From positions 62,001-126,000 of IMG/VR virus record IMGVR_UViG_3300042891_000711: a stretch of DNA of 64,000 nt; one strand, 5' to 3'. This DNA is from a virus. Below, in pieces: positions 33,129 to 42,017 of the stretch (position 1 is the stretch's first letter; every line of letters begins with the position of its first letter). The position numbers and the translations under genes were made by a program. The notes below the pieces were generated by a model. That model was not told where the DNA came from. It saw nothing but the letters and a program-made list of their open reading frames with translations, and ran no database searches.

Positions 33129-35911
33129 TGAGTCTTATAAGTCAAACCAATTCATACACTACACCCGGAACATATACATACACTATTCCTCAAGGAGTAG
33201 GGTCGCTTGAATTTCATATATGGGGTGCAGGTGGAGCTGCAGGTGCATCTGGACCAGCTATTCAGGTACAAAGTGGCACGACTACAGCTCGAATACCAAG
33301 TGGTTCAGAACAAGTTCAAAGTGGAACGACTCGAGTTGAATCTGGTGTAGCACAAATACAAACTGGAACAACACAGGTACAAACTGGCACAACACAAGAA
33401 GCCTATACAGTTACTACTACTTGTTTTCTTGGTAATGCATTAATAAGCACACCATCCGGTCTTGTTGCTATCGAATCGCTGGCAATCGGTGATTTGGTGT
33501 ATGGGTTCGATGCATATAGCGAAACGGGTGAAGTAGTCTATGATGCAGAATTAGTAACATCACCAGTGACTAAATTGTTTAAACATACCTGGGAAGAAGC
33601 TGATGAATTTTCGTATTTGTTAGTAATTACACACGAACAAGGTGTATTAACTGTAACAGGCGGACACGAAATATTAACATCATCAAGAAAAGACACAACC
33701 TGTTATGATGGTTTCGTACGTGCAGAAAATTTAAGAGTAGGCGATGTACTTTATACTGAAGACGGTACTGCTTCTGTAATACAAAACATTATCCGTGGTG
33801 GCGAATATGAGATGGTATACAATCTTGAAATTGATGGTGTACACACATACGTTGCTGATGGCATTCGTGTTCATAATGGTATTATTAATAATAACAATAC
33901 TACCAACACCAAAGGACAATCTACTACTAATACCAAATTCAATAAAGGAACAACAACAAAAACATTGTATCGAGATGTTCCAGTATACGCAACTGTTCCT
34001 GTGTACACTACTGTACCAACTTATAGTGATGTTCCGACATATACTACACAAACTACATTTACTACAGTATATAATCCTGTATATGAATCAGTTTCCGGCG
34101 GTAGTGGTGCCAGCGGTGGGGCAGGCGGTTATGCATCGAGAAAAATCCAAGTTACTGCTGGCGATGTAATCGTAATTTCAGTTGGTAGTGCAGGAGTTGG
34201 ATCCATAGGTGGACAAAGTTCGTCATCAATTGGTTTCAACGGCGGCAATGGCGGAGTATCATCAAACGGTGGACGTGGAGGCGGTGGCGGTGCTGCCACC
34301 GTGATTACTGTAAATGGAACTATTGTTGCAGTTGCCGCAGGCGGCGCCGGTGGTGGCGGTGGCGGAACATCTGGATCGGCAGGTACTGCGGGAACAGCTG
34401 CATCCATTTCAGGAATTGGATCAGGTACACAAGGTGCCGGTCTATCGTCGGTTGCTGGTCCAGCAACAGGTGGCGGAGGCGGTGGTGGTTTTTATAGCGG
34501 ACTTGCTGGTGCAAGCGGTAATGCCGGCGGAGGTGGACAAGGCGGAGTAAGTTTCGGCACAGTAATTTATGGTGGTAGCGGAACAACTCCTGGAGGCAAC
34601 AACATATCAGTTTATCCAGGAAGAAATGTTGGTGCTGCAGCATTTGGTGGTGCAGCTTTATTAATATTCAATAAATCATTTAATATAAATGTAAAACGTG
34701 CTGGAACTTGGAATCCAGTTAACAGTGCCTGGGTTAAAGTCGGTGGTTCATGGAAAGAACTATTAAATGGATGGACTAAAGTTAGTGGTGTATGGAAACC
34801 ATTGATTTCTGCAGATGCTGTAGTTGGTTCTGAAAATTTAACAACTCCTGCTATAACATATTCGTTATCTGCAGATTCAGCAAGTATTACCGAAGGTGAT
34901 TCAGTGGTATTTACACTAGCAACCACAGGTATTGCCGCAGGTACATCGATTCCGTATACTGCTACAGGTATTGCGGCAGCCGATTTATCAGCCGGCGCAT
35001 TAACAGGCAATTTTATTGTTGGCACAACCGATACTATCACATTTACTCCTAGAGAGAATAATACCACAAATGGTACCAGAACATTACGTGTATCTATTGA
35101 TAATTCTACTGCGGCTGCAACTTGTACAGTATTAGACACATCATTGACTCCAGTGTATTCACTTGTCGGCAATGTTGCAACAATAAACGAGGGTGGATCA
35201 GTTACATTTACTTTATCAACTAGTTATGTTGATTCAGGCACAGTAATTCCATATTCAGTTAGTGGCATTAGTGCTGCAGACTTATCATCTGGATCGATGA
35301 CTGGCAATTTTATAGTCGGAAATGTAACCACTGCAGCATTTACTTTAGCATCAGATTCACTCACAGAAGGTGCTGAACGAATAACTATTACCTTACACAG
35401 TGTACCAGGAAGTGCAAGTTGCGCTATAGCTGATACATCGACTACACCTTATGTAGCATTTAGTGGCTCAATTACATTAAGTGGTAATGGTACATGGACT
35501 GTGCCAGATTATGTAACTTCGTTATCTGTTTCAGTAATAGGCGGTGGCGGCGGTGGTGGTGGCAACCACAACAATTGTGGTAACCGAGCACATGCTGGTG
35601 GTGCTGGTGGCGGTGGTTATACAAATTCAGACACACTATCAGTTTCCCCAGGACAAAAATTTACATATCGAGTAGGTGTCGGTGGAGCAGGTGGTGCGGC
35701 TAGTGCATTAGGTGGTACTGGTGTATCTACATTCTTTGGTTCAGTTTCGGCCGCTGGCGGCGGTGGTGGTGGTGGTGGTACGAAAGGCACGGCGGGTGTC
35801 GGTGGAGCAGGCACCAATGGTGGTATAGGCGGCTTATATACAGATAACTTAGGTAAAGCAGGTGGTAGTGGATCCATTAGTCTTTCTTGGACAGGATCAA
35901 GACCAGGATAA
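33128..35911 (+). CDS. Glycine-rich adhesin with embedded Hint (intein-like) domain and Calx-beta-like repeats
   Basis: The 927-residue virion surface protein begins with a short beta module (~1-40) and SGTT repeats (QVQSGTTRVESGVAQIQTGT). Residues 99-250 form a Hint domain. Then come VPVYxTVPxY repeats, a long glycine-rich region (~325-500) resembling polyglycine-helix adhesin tips, two Calx-beta-like domains (SITEGDSVVFTLATTG at ~590; TINEGGSVTFTLST at ~690), and a second glycine-rich domain ending SGSISLSWTGSRPG. WNPVNSAWVKVGGSWKELL (~530) is a tail-fibre tryptophan motif. Probable host-binding role. Late-class context. Confidence 0.8.
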   Translation: MSLISQTNSYTTPGTYTYTIPQGVGSLEFHIWGAGGAAGASGPAIQVQSGTTTARIPSGSEQVQSGTTRVESGVAQIQTGTTQVQTGTTQEAYTVTTTCFLGNALISTPSGLVAIESLAIGDLVYGFDAYSETGEVVYDAELVTSPVTKLFKHTWEEADEFSYLLVITHEQGVLTVTGGHEILTSSRKDTTCYDGFVRAENLRVGDVLYTEDGTASVIQNIIRGGEYEMVYNLEIDGVHTYVADGIRVHNGIINNNNTTNTKGQSTTNTKFNKGTTTKTLYRDVPVYATVPVYTTVPTYSDVPTYTTQTTFTTVYNPVYESVSGGSGASGGAGGYASRKIQVTAGDVIVISVGSAGVGSIGGQSSSSIGFNGGNGGVSSNGGRGGGGGAATVITVNGTIVAVAAGGAGGGGGGTSGSAGTAGTAASISGIGSGTQGAGLSSVAGPATGGGGGGGFYSGLAGASGNAGGGGQGGVSFGTVIYGGSGTTPGGNNISVYPGRNVGAAAFGGAALLIFNKSFNINVKRAGTWNPVNSAWVKVGGSWKELLNGWTKVSGVWKPLISADAVVGSENLTTPAITYSLSADSASITEGDSVVFTLATTGIAAGTSIPYTATGIAAADLSAGALTGNFIVGTTDTITFTPRENNTTNGTRTLRVSIDNSTAAATCTVLDTSLTPVYSLVGNVATINEGGSVTFTLSTSYVDSGTVIPYSVSGISAADLSSGSMTGNFIVGNVTTAAFTLASDSLTEGAERITITLHSVPGSASCAIADTSTTPYVAFSGSITLSGNGTWTVPDYVTSLSVSVIGGGGGGGGNHNNCGNRAHAGGAGGGGYTNSDTLSVSPGQKFTYRVGVGGAGGAASALGGTGVSTFFGSVSAAGGGGGGGGTKGTAGVGGAGTNGGIGGLYTDNLGKAGGSGSISLSWTGSRPG
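33422..33877 (+). other. Hint / bacterial intein-like (BIL) domain within adhesin
   Basis: Starts at Cys99 (CFLGNALISTPSGLVAIESL, block A), contains GGHEIL (block B histidine), AENLRVGDVLYTEDG, and ends TYVADGIRVHNG, with the terminal His-Asn of inteins. The residue after Asn is Gly, not Cys/Ser/Thr, and there is no endonuclease insertion. This fits BIL-type domains that self-cleave rather than splice cleanly. Confidence 0.85.
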
Positions 35912-35918
35912 TAATTTT

Positions 35919-35938
35919 ATAGTAGCACAGGCTACTAT
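35919..35938 (+). terminator. Hairpin after adhesin gene
   Basis: ATAGTAGC (35919-35926) pairs perfectly with GCTACTAT (35931-35938). There is no T run, so termination is uncertain; RNA stability or processing is an alternative. Confidence 0.4.
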
Positions 35939-35976
35939 ATAAGTAACAGTAACATCAATTAACTAAGGAAAGTTCA

Positions 35977-36315
35977 ATGTCAAAAATTACAATTAAAATT
36001 ATCGATATAGATCGTACGTCAAATAATATCATAGTAAAATATGCCAGTGAGGCAAGTGCAAAACCAATTGATGAATATTCAGCTATGGGTTTTCAAATAA
36101 CCGATACATCAATTCTAACACCAGAACAGTTTGTCGAATCTATTAGATACGAAGTATCACAGCACGTCGCAGTTAGAGATGCATTAGAAGCGCACACATC
36201 GGCACTAGATTTTAGTGCATGGAGTGGATATACAACTGAAGTCGATGCTAGTGTACTTGTAGCGTCAGCACCACCAGTAATAGATGCACTAGCGACCCCT
36301 GAAGTAGTCCTATGA
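35977..36315 (+). CDS. Hypothetical protein, 112 aa
   Basis: Starts after AAGGAAAG, at good spacing. The product begins with strands (MSKITIKIIDIDRTSNNIIV) and continues with helical text (LTPEQFVESIRYEVSQHVAV) and a Val/Ala/Pro-rich end. Its position between an adhesin and a cupin suggests a fibre accessory or chaperone, but no motif supports that. The stop overlaps the next ATG. Confidence 0.55.
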   Translation: MSKITIKIIDIDRTSNNIIVKYASEASAKPIDEYSAMGFQITDTSILTPEQFVESIRYEVSQHVAVRDALEAHTSALDFSAWSGYTTEVDASVLVASAPPVIDALATPEVVL

Positions 36316-36824
36316 TTTTAAATAATGCCCTCAATGCTGGTAACTTTGTTTACTGCATGATACACTGGAGCCCGCACGAAGAAATTGAATATTTCAACGA
36401 CGGTGATGGCCACTATCATCCATCTGTGTATGTTTTAGAGGGCAAGGGGTGGGCTGAATTTAAAACACCAGAAGGTGAAATATACATAAGTGAAGCCACT
36501 GGCGCTCCAGGAACAATTGTAGATACAAGTCATAGCAAGGGTAATTATCAAATTATCCGTACCATGGATAGTGGACTTACATTGTTTCACATAAACCCTG
36601 TACCAGCAACTAGAAATTTGCACACAGAAATAGTAAACGGTCCCATCACTCGCACAATTACTGCTGGTGATAAACGAGTAGTCGTTGTGGTTATTACGGG
36701 TCCAATTACTGCTAACGGTAAACAACTATCTAGTCTACAACATAGTAAAGTATTTCCCAGCAAGTCAGTAGAATTGATAATTCCAGAGCATGCAATATGC
36801 GCATTAGTGACCGAAATAAACTAG
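36312..36824 (+). CDS. Cupin-fold protein
   Basis: The pattern GDGHYHPSVYVLEGKGWAEF (about residues 30-49) matches cupin motif 1, with two histidines able to hold a metal; PGTIVDTSHSKGNYQI continues the barrel. The 170-residue product is a single-domain beta barrel. It precedes two membrane desaturases and overlaps the first by 28 bases, so it may work in the same pathway. Substrate unknown. Confidence 0.6.
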   Translation: MILNNALNAGNFVYCMIHWSPHEEIEYFNDGDGHYHPSVYVLEGKGWAEFKTPEGEIYISEATGAPGTIVDTSHSKGNYQIIRTMDSGLTLFHINPVPATRNLHTEIVNGPITRTITAGDKRVVVVVITGPITANGKQLSSLQHSKVFPSKSVELIIPEHAICALVTEIN

Positions 36825-37591
36825 CTATTAATCTACTAAATCCCTTTAGACAATTTGCTACGATATTACAACTGCTTTTGCCAGTTAGTATCTATCTTGG
36901 TATAACATCTGATGCAGGTGCAATGTGGTGGCTAGTTGCTGTTTTCTTTTACCTAGTAATCTACACAATGATTGGAAATAATATTGCACTGCATCGTTAT
37001 TTCACGCACGGACACTTTACAGTAGCAAAACCTGTTGAATACTTCTTTTTATGGTGCGGATCTATGATAGGCATGGGCGATCCGTTGAGCTATGCAATGA
37101 CGCATACTGTACATCACAATCCAAAATACACCGATACTCCTTTAGATCCACACGGCCCATCATGCGGACTACGTTCAATTCTATTTTGTTTTCAACGCCC
37201 GATTAATCCCAACATAACTCCTGTATTCAATAGACATGTTTTAGAATTAAGTAAAAGGTATTGGTGGTTACATAGATACTATGTTCCTATTATACTAGCC
37301 AATGCCGCACTTTTATGGATGATTGATTATAAAATATTCTTATTCTGCTGGTTAATCCCTGTGTCATTATCAATTTGGGGTATTGGGTTTGCTGTCTTAA
37401 GACAACATTGGCCAATGAAAGCTAATAACTGCCGTACACATTTAATTGAACCTTGGTACGAAGGTCTGCATTTAAATCATCACAATTGGCCAATGGCTCC
37501 GAATACTGCGATATATACTAATGAAATCGATTACACTTATCAATTTAGTAAAATATTTTTTCCTAAATTTAATACCAAAGGGCAACCGTGA
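36797..37591 (+). CDS. Membrane fatty acid desaturase (delta-9 type), copy 1
   Basis: Integral-membrane di-iron desaturases insert a cis double bond in acyl chains. All three histidine boxes are visible: HRYFTH (~66), HTVHH (~103) and HLNHH (~228). Hydrophobic pairs at ~20-62 and ~160-190 give the usual four membrane spans. Length (264) is short but within the bacterial/cyanobacterial acyl-lipid delta-9 group. The start at 36797 overlaps the cupin gene by 28 bases. The next gene is a paralogue overlapping by four bases, so the pair is translated together. Confidence 0.88.
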   Translation: MRISDRNKLAINLLNPFRQFATILQLLLPVSIYLGITSDAGAMWWLVAVFFYLVIYTMIGNNIALHRYFTHGHFTVAKPVEYFFLWCGSMIGMGDPLSYAMTHTVHHNPKYTDTPLDPHGPSCGLRSILFCFQRPINPNITPVFNRHVLELSKRYWWLHRYYVPIILANAALLWMIDYKIFLFCWLIPVSLSIWGIGFAVLRQHWPMKANNCRTHLIEPWYEGLHLNHHNWPMAPNTAIYTNEIDYTYQFSKIFFPKFNTKGQP

Positions 37592-38355
37592 ACAAATTTA
37601 TCAAATGGCTTATTCAACCTAATTATTTTTGGATGACTCTAATGCAGGTTATGTTGCCTGTATATCTATATCTAGCTGTTACCAGTGGTGCAGATTGGCT
37701 GTGGTGGATGGGTAGTTTTATCTTTTACTTCTTATATCTAGCTATCGGTAATAATATTGGCATGCACCGTTATTACTGTCATCATTACTTTACTATGAAC
37801 AGGTCCACAGAATGGTTTGTTGCTTGGTGTGCTATGATGGGCGGCATGGGCAGTCCAATATGCTATGCTAGTATTCATCAAGTACATCATAGAATACACG
37901 ATACTGAACAGGATCCGCATGGTCTAAATCGAGGATGGCGTAGCGTGCTGTACTATTTCCACAGACAAATAGATCAAAAAGAAATTAAATTTAATAGAAA
38001 CATGGCAGAATTAACAAAACGTTACGGATTTGTACATCAATTCTACTGGCCAGTTGTATTTGCTAACGCGGCTATATTTTATTTAATTAGTTGGAAAGCA
38101 TTGCTATTCTTATGGTTAATTCCTTGCAGTTTAACCTTGTGGGCAGTAGCATTAGTATTGTTAATGCAACACGACCAAGATGGTCCAAACAACAGTAGAA
38201 GTTATATGTGGTTTGGCTGGGGCGAAACATGGCATAAAAATCATCACGAAGACCAAAGTCTGGCAGATCATAGTCTAGGCAAGGGCGTCGACTGGACTTA
38301 CCAATTATCCAGATTATTAGCAAATGACCAATCCAATACAAACAAAAACAATTAA
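37588..38355 (+). CDS. Membrane fatty acid desaturase (delta-9 type), copy 2
   Basis: Paralogue of the preceding gene with complete histidine boxes: HRYYCHH (~60), HQVHH (~99) and HKNHH (~220). The layout of hydrophobic spans is the same (LMQVMLPVYLYLAV, FIFYFLYLAIGNNIGM, then WPVVFANAAIFYLI, LFLWLIPCSLTLWAV). Divergence from copy 1 is substantial, so the two probably differ in substrate or double-bond position. Its 3' end overlaps the 2OG oxygenase gene by 32 bases. Confidence 0.88.
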   Translation: MNKFIKWLIQPNYFWMTLMQVMLPVYLYLAVTSGADWLWWMGSFIFYFLYLAIGNNIGMHRYYCHHYFTMNRSTEWFVAWCAMMGGMGSPICYASIHQVHHRIHDTEQDPHGLNRGWRSVLYYFHRQIDQKEIKFNRNMAELTKRYGFVHQFYWPVVFANAAIFYLISWKALLFLWLIPCSLTLWAVALVLLMQHDQDGPNNSRSYMWFGWGETWHKNHHEDQSLADHSLGKGVDWTYQLSRLLANDQSNTNKNN

Positions 38356-38941
38356 TCTAGATCTGGATCGACTTAAACGCGATGCCAGACGTATTAATAA
38401 TAAAATTATCAAAGCCTATAGTAACTTAGCGGTGCCTGATAATAAGTACTATCAAAACGAGCTAGCTAAACAGTTAGAAGGTGTGCCTATGAGTAGTAAA
38501 TATCATGACTACTATAATGCATTGACCTTTCCTTATCAAGAAATACATCAACTATACCGAGAAGCCTGTACATTCTTTAAGGAAGTTAATCAATATGATC
38601 AACCTTACTGTGTACATGCTTGGTTAAACTATTTAGAAAAAGGCGACAGTATTCCATGGCATAATCATTGGGGTGCCTTAAGTGGCTTGCACGAAACTTA
38701 TGTTTGTAGTTATTACATTAATGCAGAATCTAGCACCACTATATACAAATTCCCCAACGAAACCTACAATGTAGCTTGCAAAAACAACACTATTAACATG
38801 TACGAAGATGTAGGTGATGTTCACATGGTAGAGCCGTGGCAAGGTAATGAGCCGCGCATTAGTATTAGTATGGACTTTGTACCGTTAAAATACGTACATG
38901 CTACACCGTTTGTCTTAAATACTTGGATGCCGGTTGTATAA
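38324..38941 (+). CDS. 2OG-Fe(II) oxygenase-like protein
   Basis: The C-terminal double-stranded beta helix shows the first iron ligand region in SIPWHNHWGALSG (about residue 109), the distal His in GDVHMVEPWQG (~167) and the 2OG-binding Arg in NEPRISISMDFVP (~178). This arrangement matches phage prolyl-hydroxylase-like oxygenases. The N-terminal ~60 residues are helical. It is coupled to the desaturases and could hydroxylate a lipid, protein or small molecule. A TATAAATA late promoter for the next gene overlaps its stop. Confidence 0.7.
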   Translation: MTNPIQTKTINLDLDRLKRDARRINNKIIKAYSNLAVPDNKYYQNELAKQLEGVPMSSKYHDYYNALTFPYQEIHQLYREACTFFKEVNQYDQPYCVHAWLNYLEKGDSIPWHNHWGALSGLHETYVCSYYINAESSTTIYKFPNETYNVACKNNTINMYEDVGDVHMVEPWQGNEPRISISMDFVPLKYVHATPFVLNTWMPVV

Positions 38942-38944
38942 ATA
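38937..38944 (+). promoter_or_regulatory. T4-type late promoter, exact consensus
   Basis: TATAAATA, identical to the T4 late core, 30 bases before the nuclease ATG at 38975. Confidence 0.7.
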
Positions 38945-38974
38945 AACATAGTATATAATTAAGGAAGATTTTCA

Positions 38975-39688
38975 ATGAAAAAACTAGTATTATTAGTAGG
39001 TCTATTATTAAGCGTAAATGCTTATGCAGGCATCAATCAAGAGTGCCCTACACTAACAGCCGCAGGTGCAGCTACATACGCTGCCAAACCAGGCGATCAA
39101 GAAATTTGTCATAAGAACTACGCTGTTATCCATAGCTGTGCAGTTAAAGCACCTATTGCAGTATTTGAACGGTTGTCATTAGAAGACATGACAGGTCCTG
39201 CAAAACGTAAAGACGACTTCCGACCAGATCCAAAAGTTACTCCGGCATGTTCAGCTACCCTAGCTGACTATGCTACTGTAGGTCGTACACATGACCGTGG
39301 ACATATGAGCCCGGCTGGTAACAACACACAAGATCCAGCAATCATGAGTGAAAGTTTCTTCCTAAGCAATATGGAGCCACAAATTGCTAATAACAATCGT
39401 GGTATATGGAAACAGTTAGAAACATACGAACGTGAATGGGCTAAACAACCAGGTACAGATTATTACATTATTAGTGGTGGTATCTTTGATGCAGGCCATC
39501 AAAAAACAGGCAACGGCTTAGGTATTCCTACACGTTTATACAAGATTATTATTGAAAAGAATAGTAAGAAAGTTAAGGCTTACTTGATGCCAAACACAGC
39601 ATTACCTGTAGCAGACTTACCCAAATATGAAACTACAATAGCTAATGTAGAATCAGCAACTGGTCTTAAGTTTGCCCTACCTAAATAA
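38975..39688 (+). CDS. Secreted DNA/RNA non-specific endonuclease (NUC1 family)
   Basis: Serratia-type beta-beta-alpha metal nucleases cut DNA and RNA. The catalytic motif DRGHMSPAGNN (about residue 108, His the general base) and the metal-binding Asn in FFLSNMEPQIANNNRGIWK are clear. A classical signal peptide, MKKLVLLVGLLLSVNAYA with predicted cleavage before GINQ, would send it to the periplasm. The promoter is late. A phage-encoded periplasmic nuclease could destroy incoming DNA of competing phages or scavenge nucleotides. Confidence 0.87.
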   Translation: MKKLVLLVGLLLSVNAYAGINQECPTLTAAGAATYAAKPGDQEICHKNYAVIHSCAVKAPIAVFERLSLEDMTGPAKRKDDFRPDPKVTPACSATLADYATVGRTHDRGHMSPAGNNTQDPAIMSESFFLSNMEPQIANNNRGIWKQLETYEREWAKQPGTDYYIISGGIFDAGHQKTGNGLGIPTRLYKIIIEKNSKKVKAYLMPNTALPVADLPKYETTIANVESATGLKFALPK

Positions 39689-39690
39689 TA

Positions 39691-40455
39691 TTATTTTGCA
39701 GCTAATTTAAAAAATACTCTAACAAAATAATATTGAGGATTTATATACCTAACCCACGTGGGGCCTTTAAATATATGGCTCCACGTGGTATATTTTTCTC
39801 TGAAATCTTGATGATGTTCGTAATGCCACGCTTGATTTAAATTAAGTGGAAACAACCACGGATATGTTTTTTCTCCGTAGTGCAGAAGATAATAATCGTG
39901 TTGTACTTCTAATATAACTTTAAACAATATAGGTAATACGATTATATAGAAGTAATAATCAATACCAAATAATAATATAAAAATAATAGATAGTATCAGC
40001 TCTAGTTCTCGTAGATATTTAATTATAAATGGAAATTCTGTATATTGTTGTAATAAGATATTCATATTATCTATAGATGGCTTGCTAAATGGATTTAATC
40101 CAATCCAAAAATAGAAAATACCTTTATGCAATGTTGTTGTAAATATATCTTTGTCTGTTTTCCAATACAAATGATGATACCAGTGTGTTTTGATAGATGA
40201 CGATTTATCTGCATAAGTGTCCGGACTGACAATATAGATAAAACAATCAATTATATACCTAAAAAAAGTATTTTTTGGAAGTATATATCGATGTTCCACA
40301 TAATCATGGCCTATGATTTCCGCAAACATCCATACTATGTACGTAACAAGTAATGAGATTGTTAATAAATGCCAATTATTAAAATATAATAACCCGCTAA
40401 CGGCTATTATAATATAAGCATGCTGTTTAATAAATTCTATTAGAGTTTGTTTCAT
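39691..40455 (-). CDS. Membrane di-iron hydroxylase/desaturase-like protein A
   Basis: The 254-residue polytopic membrane protein has histidine clusters HDYVEHRYI (~50-58), HWYHH (~91) and HYEHH (~215), the arrangement of the fatty acid hydroxylase/sterol desaturase superfamily. Hydrophobic spans are at ~12-48 and ~150-185. It and its neighbour at 40427 share the order of these motifs and overlap by 29 bases. Both are on the minus strand and more AT-rich than the flanking genes, which suggests separate acquisition. Confidence 0.72.
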   Translation of the reverse strand: MKQTLIEFIKQHAYIIIAVSGLLYFNNWHLLTISLLVTYIVWMFAEIIGHDYVEHRYILPKNTFFRYIIDCFIYIVSPDTYADKSSSIKTHWYHHLYWKTDKDIFTTTLHKGIFYFWIGLNPFSKPSIDNMNILLQQYTEFPFIIKYLRELELILSIIFILLFGIDYYFYIIVLPILFKVILEVQHDYYLLHYGEKTYPWLFPLNLNQAWHYEHHQDFREKYTTWSHIFKGPTWVRYINPQYYFVRVFFKLAAK

Positions 40456-41233
40456 TTTTGGTAAATGCTATTAAAAATATCCAATACTGTAAGTTGATAT
40501 ATTTCCACCATTTACTGCCAAAATATAATTTATTTGGATTTTTATGATGACTAACGTGATATGCTGTATTAAACCAAATTGGTAACATCCATGGTAAATC
40601 TTTACAAGGTCGTTTACTTGTATGAAAAAAGATATCAGGGCCTGCACAATATACTATTACTATATATGTAAGAGGTAATACATAAAAAGATATGTAATTA
40701 GCAACGCCGAATAACAATATGTATACCACACTACATATTGTTAGTATCGTAAATCGATAGTTAACCAACCAATCAGGATAGTACCAAGTTGGCTGATACC
40801 TCGACACATCAATATCTAACATCATTGATGGTGTTGTTTTTTTATCAATCATGGTAAATGTATTACAAAAAAACATAAAGGTATTTTCATTGACTGCCGC
40901 TGTAACTGGATCTTGATTGATAAACCAAAATTTATGATGTATTATATGGCCGACAATATAACCTTTTTGATTTTTGGCCGATACAAATGGGGAATATATA
41001 TACGCTATCACTAAAAATAAATATCGTGTCAGTGAATGTTTAAATGTAATTATATTGTGTTGAGCATACTCATGAACAAATAATGTCAACATTGCGCATA
41101 TAACATATGAAAATATAAATCCCGATACCAGATTAACATAACCTAAATATGTCATTATGCTTAAAAATATAAGCAATAAAAGATAATAATAATCAACAAT
41201 TTTTATTTTAATAAAATTTAATAAGTTTAACAT
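40427..41233 (-). CDS. Membrane di-iron hydroxylase/desaturase-like protein B
   Basis: Start taken at the ATG complementary to 41231-41233 (MLNLLNFIKIKIVDYYYLLL); a longer in-frame reading to 41413 would lie over the next + strand gene. The product (268 residues) has VHEYAQH (~51), HIIHHKFW (~97) and HVSHHKN (~238), three histidine boxes of the hydroxylase/desaturase type, and several membrane spans. Sister of the gene at 39691. AT-rich, with many Ile/Tyr/Lys codons unlike its neighbours. Confidence 0.7.
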   Translation of the reverse strand: MLNLLNFIKIKIVDYYYLLLLIFLSIMTYLGYVNLVSGFIFSYVICAMLTLFVHEYAQHNIITFKHSLTRYLFLVIAYIYSPFVSAKNQKGYIVGHIIHHKFWFINQDPVTAAVNENTFMFFCNTFTMIDKKTTPSMMLDIDVSRYQPTWYYPDWLVNYRFTILTICSVVYILLFGVANYISFYVLPLTYIVIVYCAGPDIFFHTSKRPCKDLPWMLPIWFNTAYHVSHHKNPNKLYFGSKWWKYINLQYWIFLIAFTKNETNSNRIY

Positions 41234-41242
41234 AGTAATATT

Positions 41243-41250
41243 TATAAATA
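41243..41250 (+). promoter_or_regulatory. T4-type late promoter, exact consensus
   Basis: TATAAATA, 30 bases before the ATG at 41281; heads the cassette of head-targeted protein candidates (41281-46314). Confidence 0.7.
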
Positions 41251-41280
41251 CTAATTGTAAACAAAAATAAAGGTCCGGTA

Positions 41281-42017
41281 TGAAAATAACTGAAGGTGGG
41301 AATGTATTTAAACTAGCTGATGGTAGCGAAGCAACCGGACGTATCAATCGTGCAGATGTCATTCCTACAGTTAAATGGTTAGAGCAATTAACAGGACTTA
41401 ATCTAGTAGACAATATGCTAGGGTCAACTGGCTACAAAGAAACAAGTGGCGACCTAGACCTAGCAGTTGATGTAAGTAAAATCAGCAAAGATGTACTGGT
41501 ACAACAACTATTAAAGAAAGGCATTGAACCTACTGACATTAAAAAGACAGGCGACAGCGTACATTTTAAAACACCCATCAACGGTGAAGCAAAGAACGGC
41601 TACGTACAAACTGACTTTATGTTTGGTGATCCAAACTTCCAACGTTTTAGTATGACAGGTAGTCCAGAAGGTAGCCCATTCAAAGGCATGCATCGTCATG
41701 TATTACTTGCTAGTATTGCTAAAGCACAGGGCATGAAATGGTCATACAAGAATGGCCTAATGGACCGTACTACAAACGAAGTTATTTCAAAAGATCCAAG
41801 TGAAATTGCACACAAACTATTCAATGGTAGTGCCGCTGATCTAGCATCAGTTGAAACTATCGTTGCTAAGATTAAAAATCTACCTAACTACAATGCCTTA
41901 GTAGCAGATGCACGTGAAACATTAGGCAAGGAAAATGTACAACTACCGGAATCACAGCAGGCAATAGTAGGCGAAGGTTCGGCAGCATGGTTTAAGAACT
42001 GGAAGTCAGTGCTGTGA
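41281..42017 (+). CDS. Nucleotidyltransferase-like protein with head-targeting N-terminus (1)
   Basis: Begins MKITEGGNVF (I-T-E then G), matching the prohead-protease rule within the first five residues. The body has a polymerase-beta-type nucleotidyltransferase signature: STGYKETSGDLDLAVDV (about residues 49-65, with D-x-D) and a third acidic residue in YVQTDFMFGD (~113). Such domains transfer NMP to proteins, tRNA or antibiotics. The C-terminus is helical. First gene of a co-directional cassette; overlaps the next by four bases (GTGA). Confidence 0.68.

Noticed and set aside
33422-33877. A fully splicing intein in the adhesin
   Set aside because: The residue after the terminal His-Asn is Gly, so the standard C-extein nucleophile is absent, and the insertion point is in a repeat region rather than a conserved active site. 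BIL/Hint self-cleavage fits better.
41234-41413. Longer N-terminus of the minus-strand hydroxylase-like protein
   Set aside because: The added 60 residues overlap the start of the + strand nucleotidyltransferase gene and its promoter, and lack membrane protein character.
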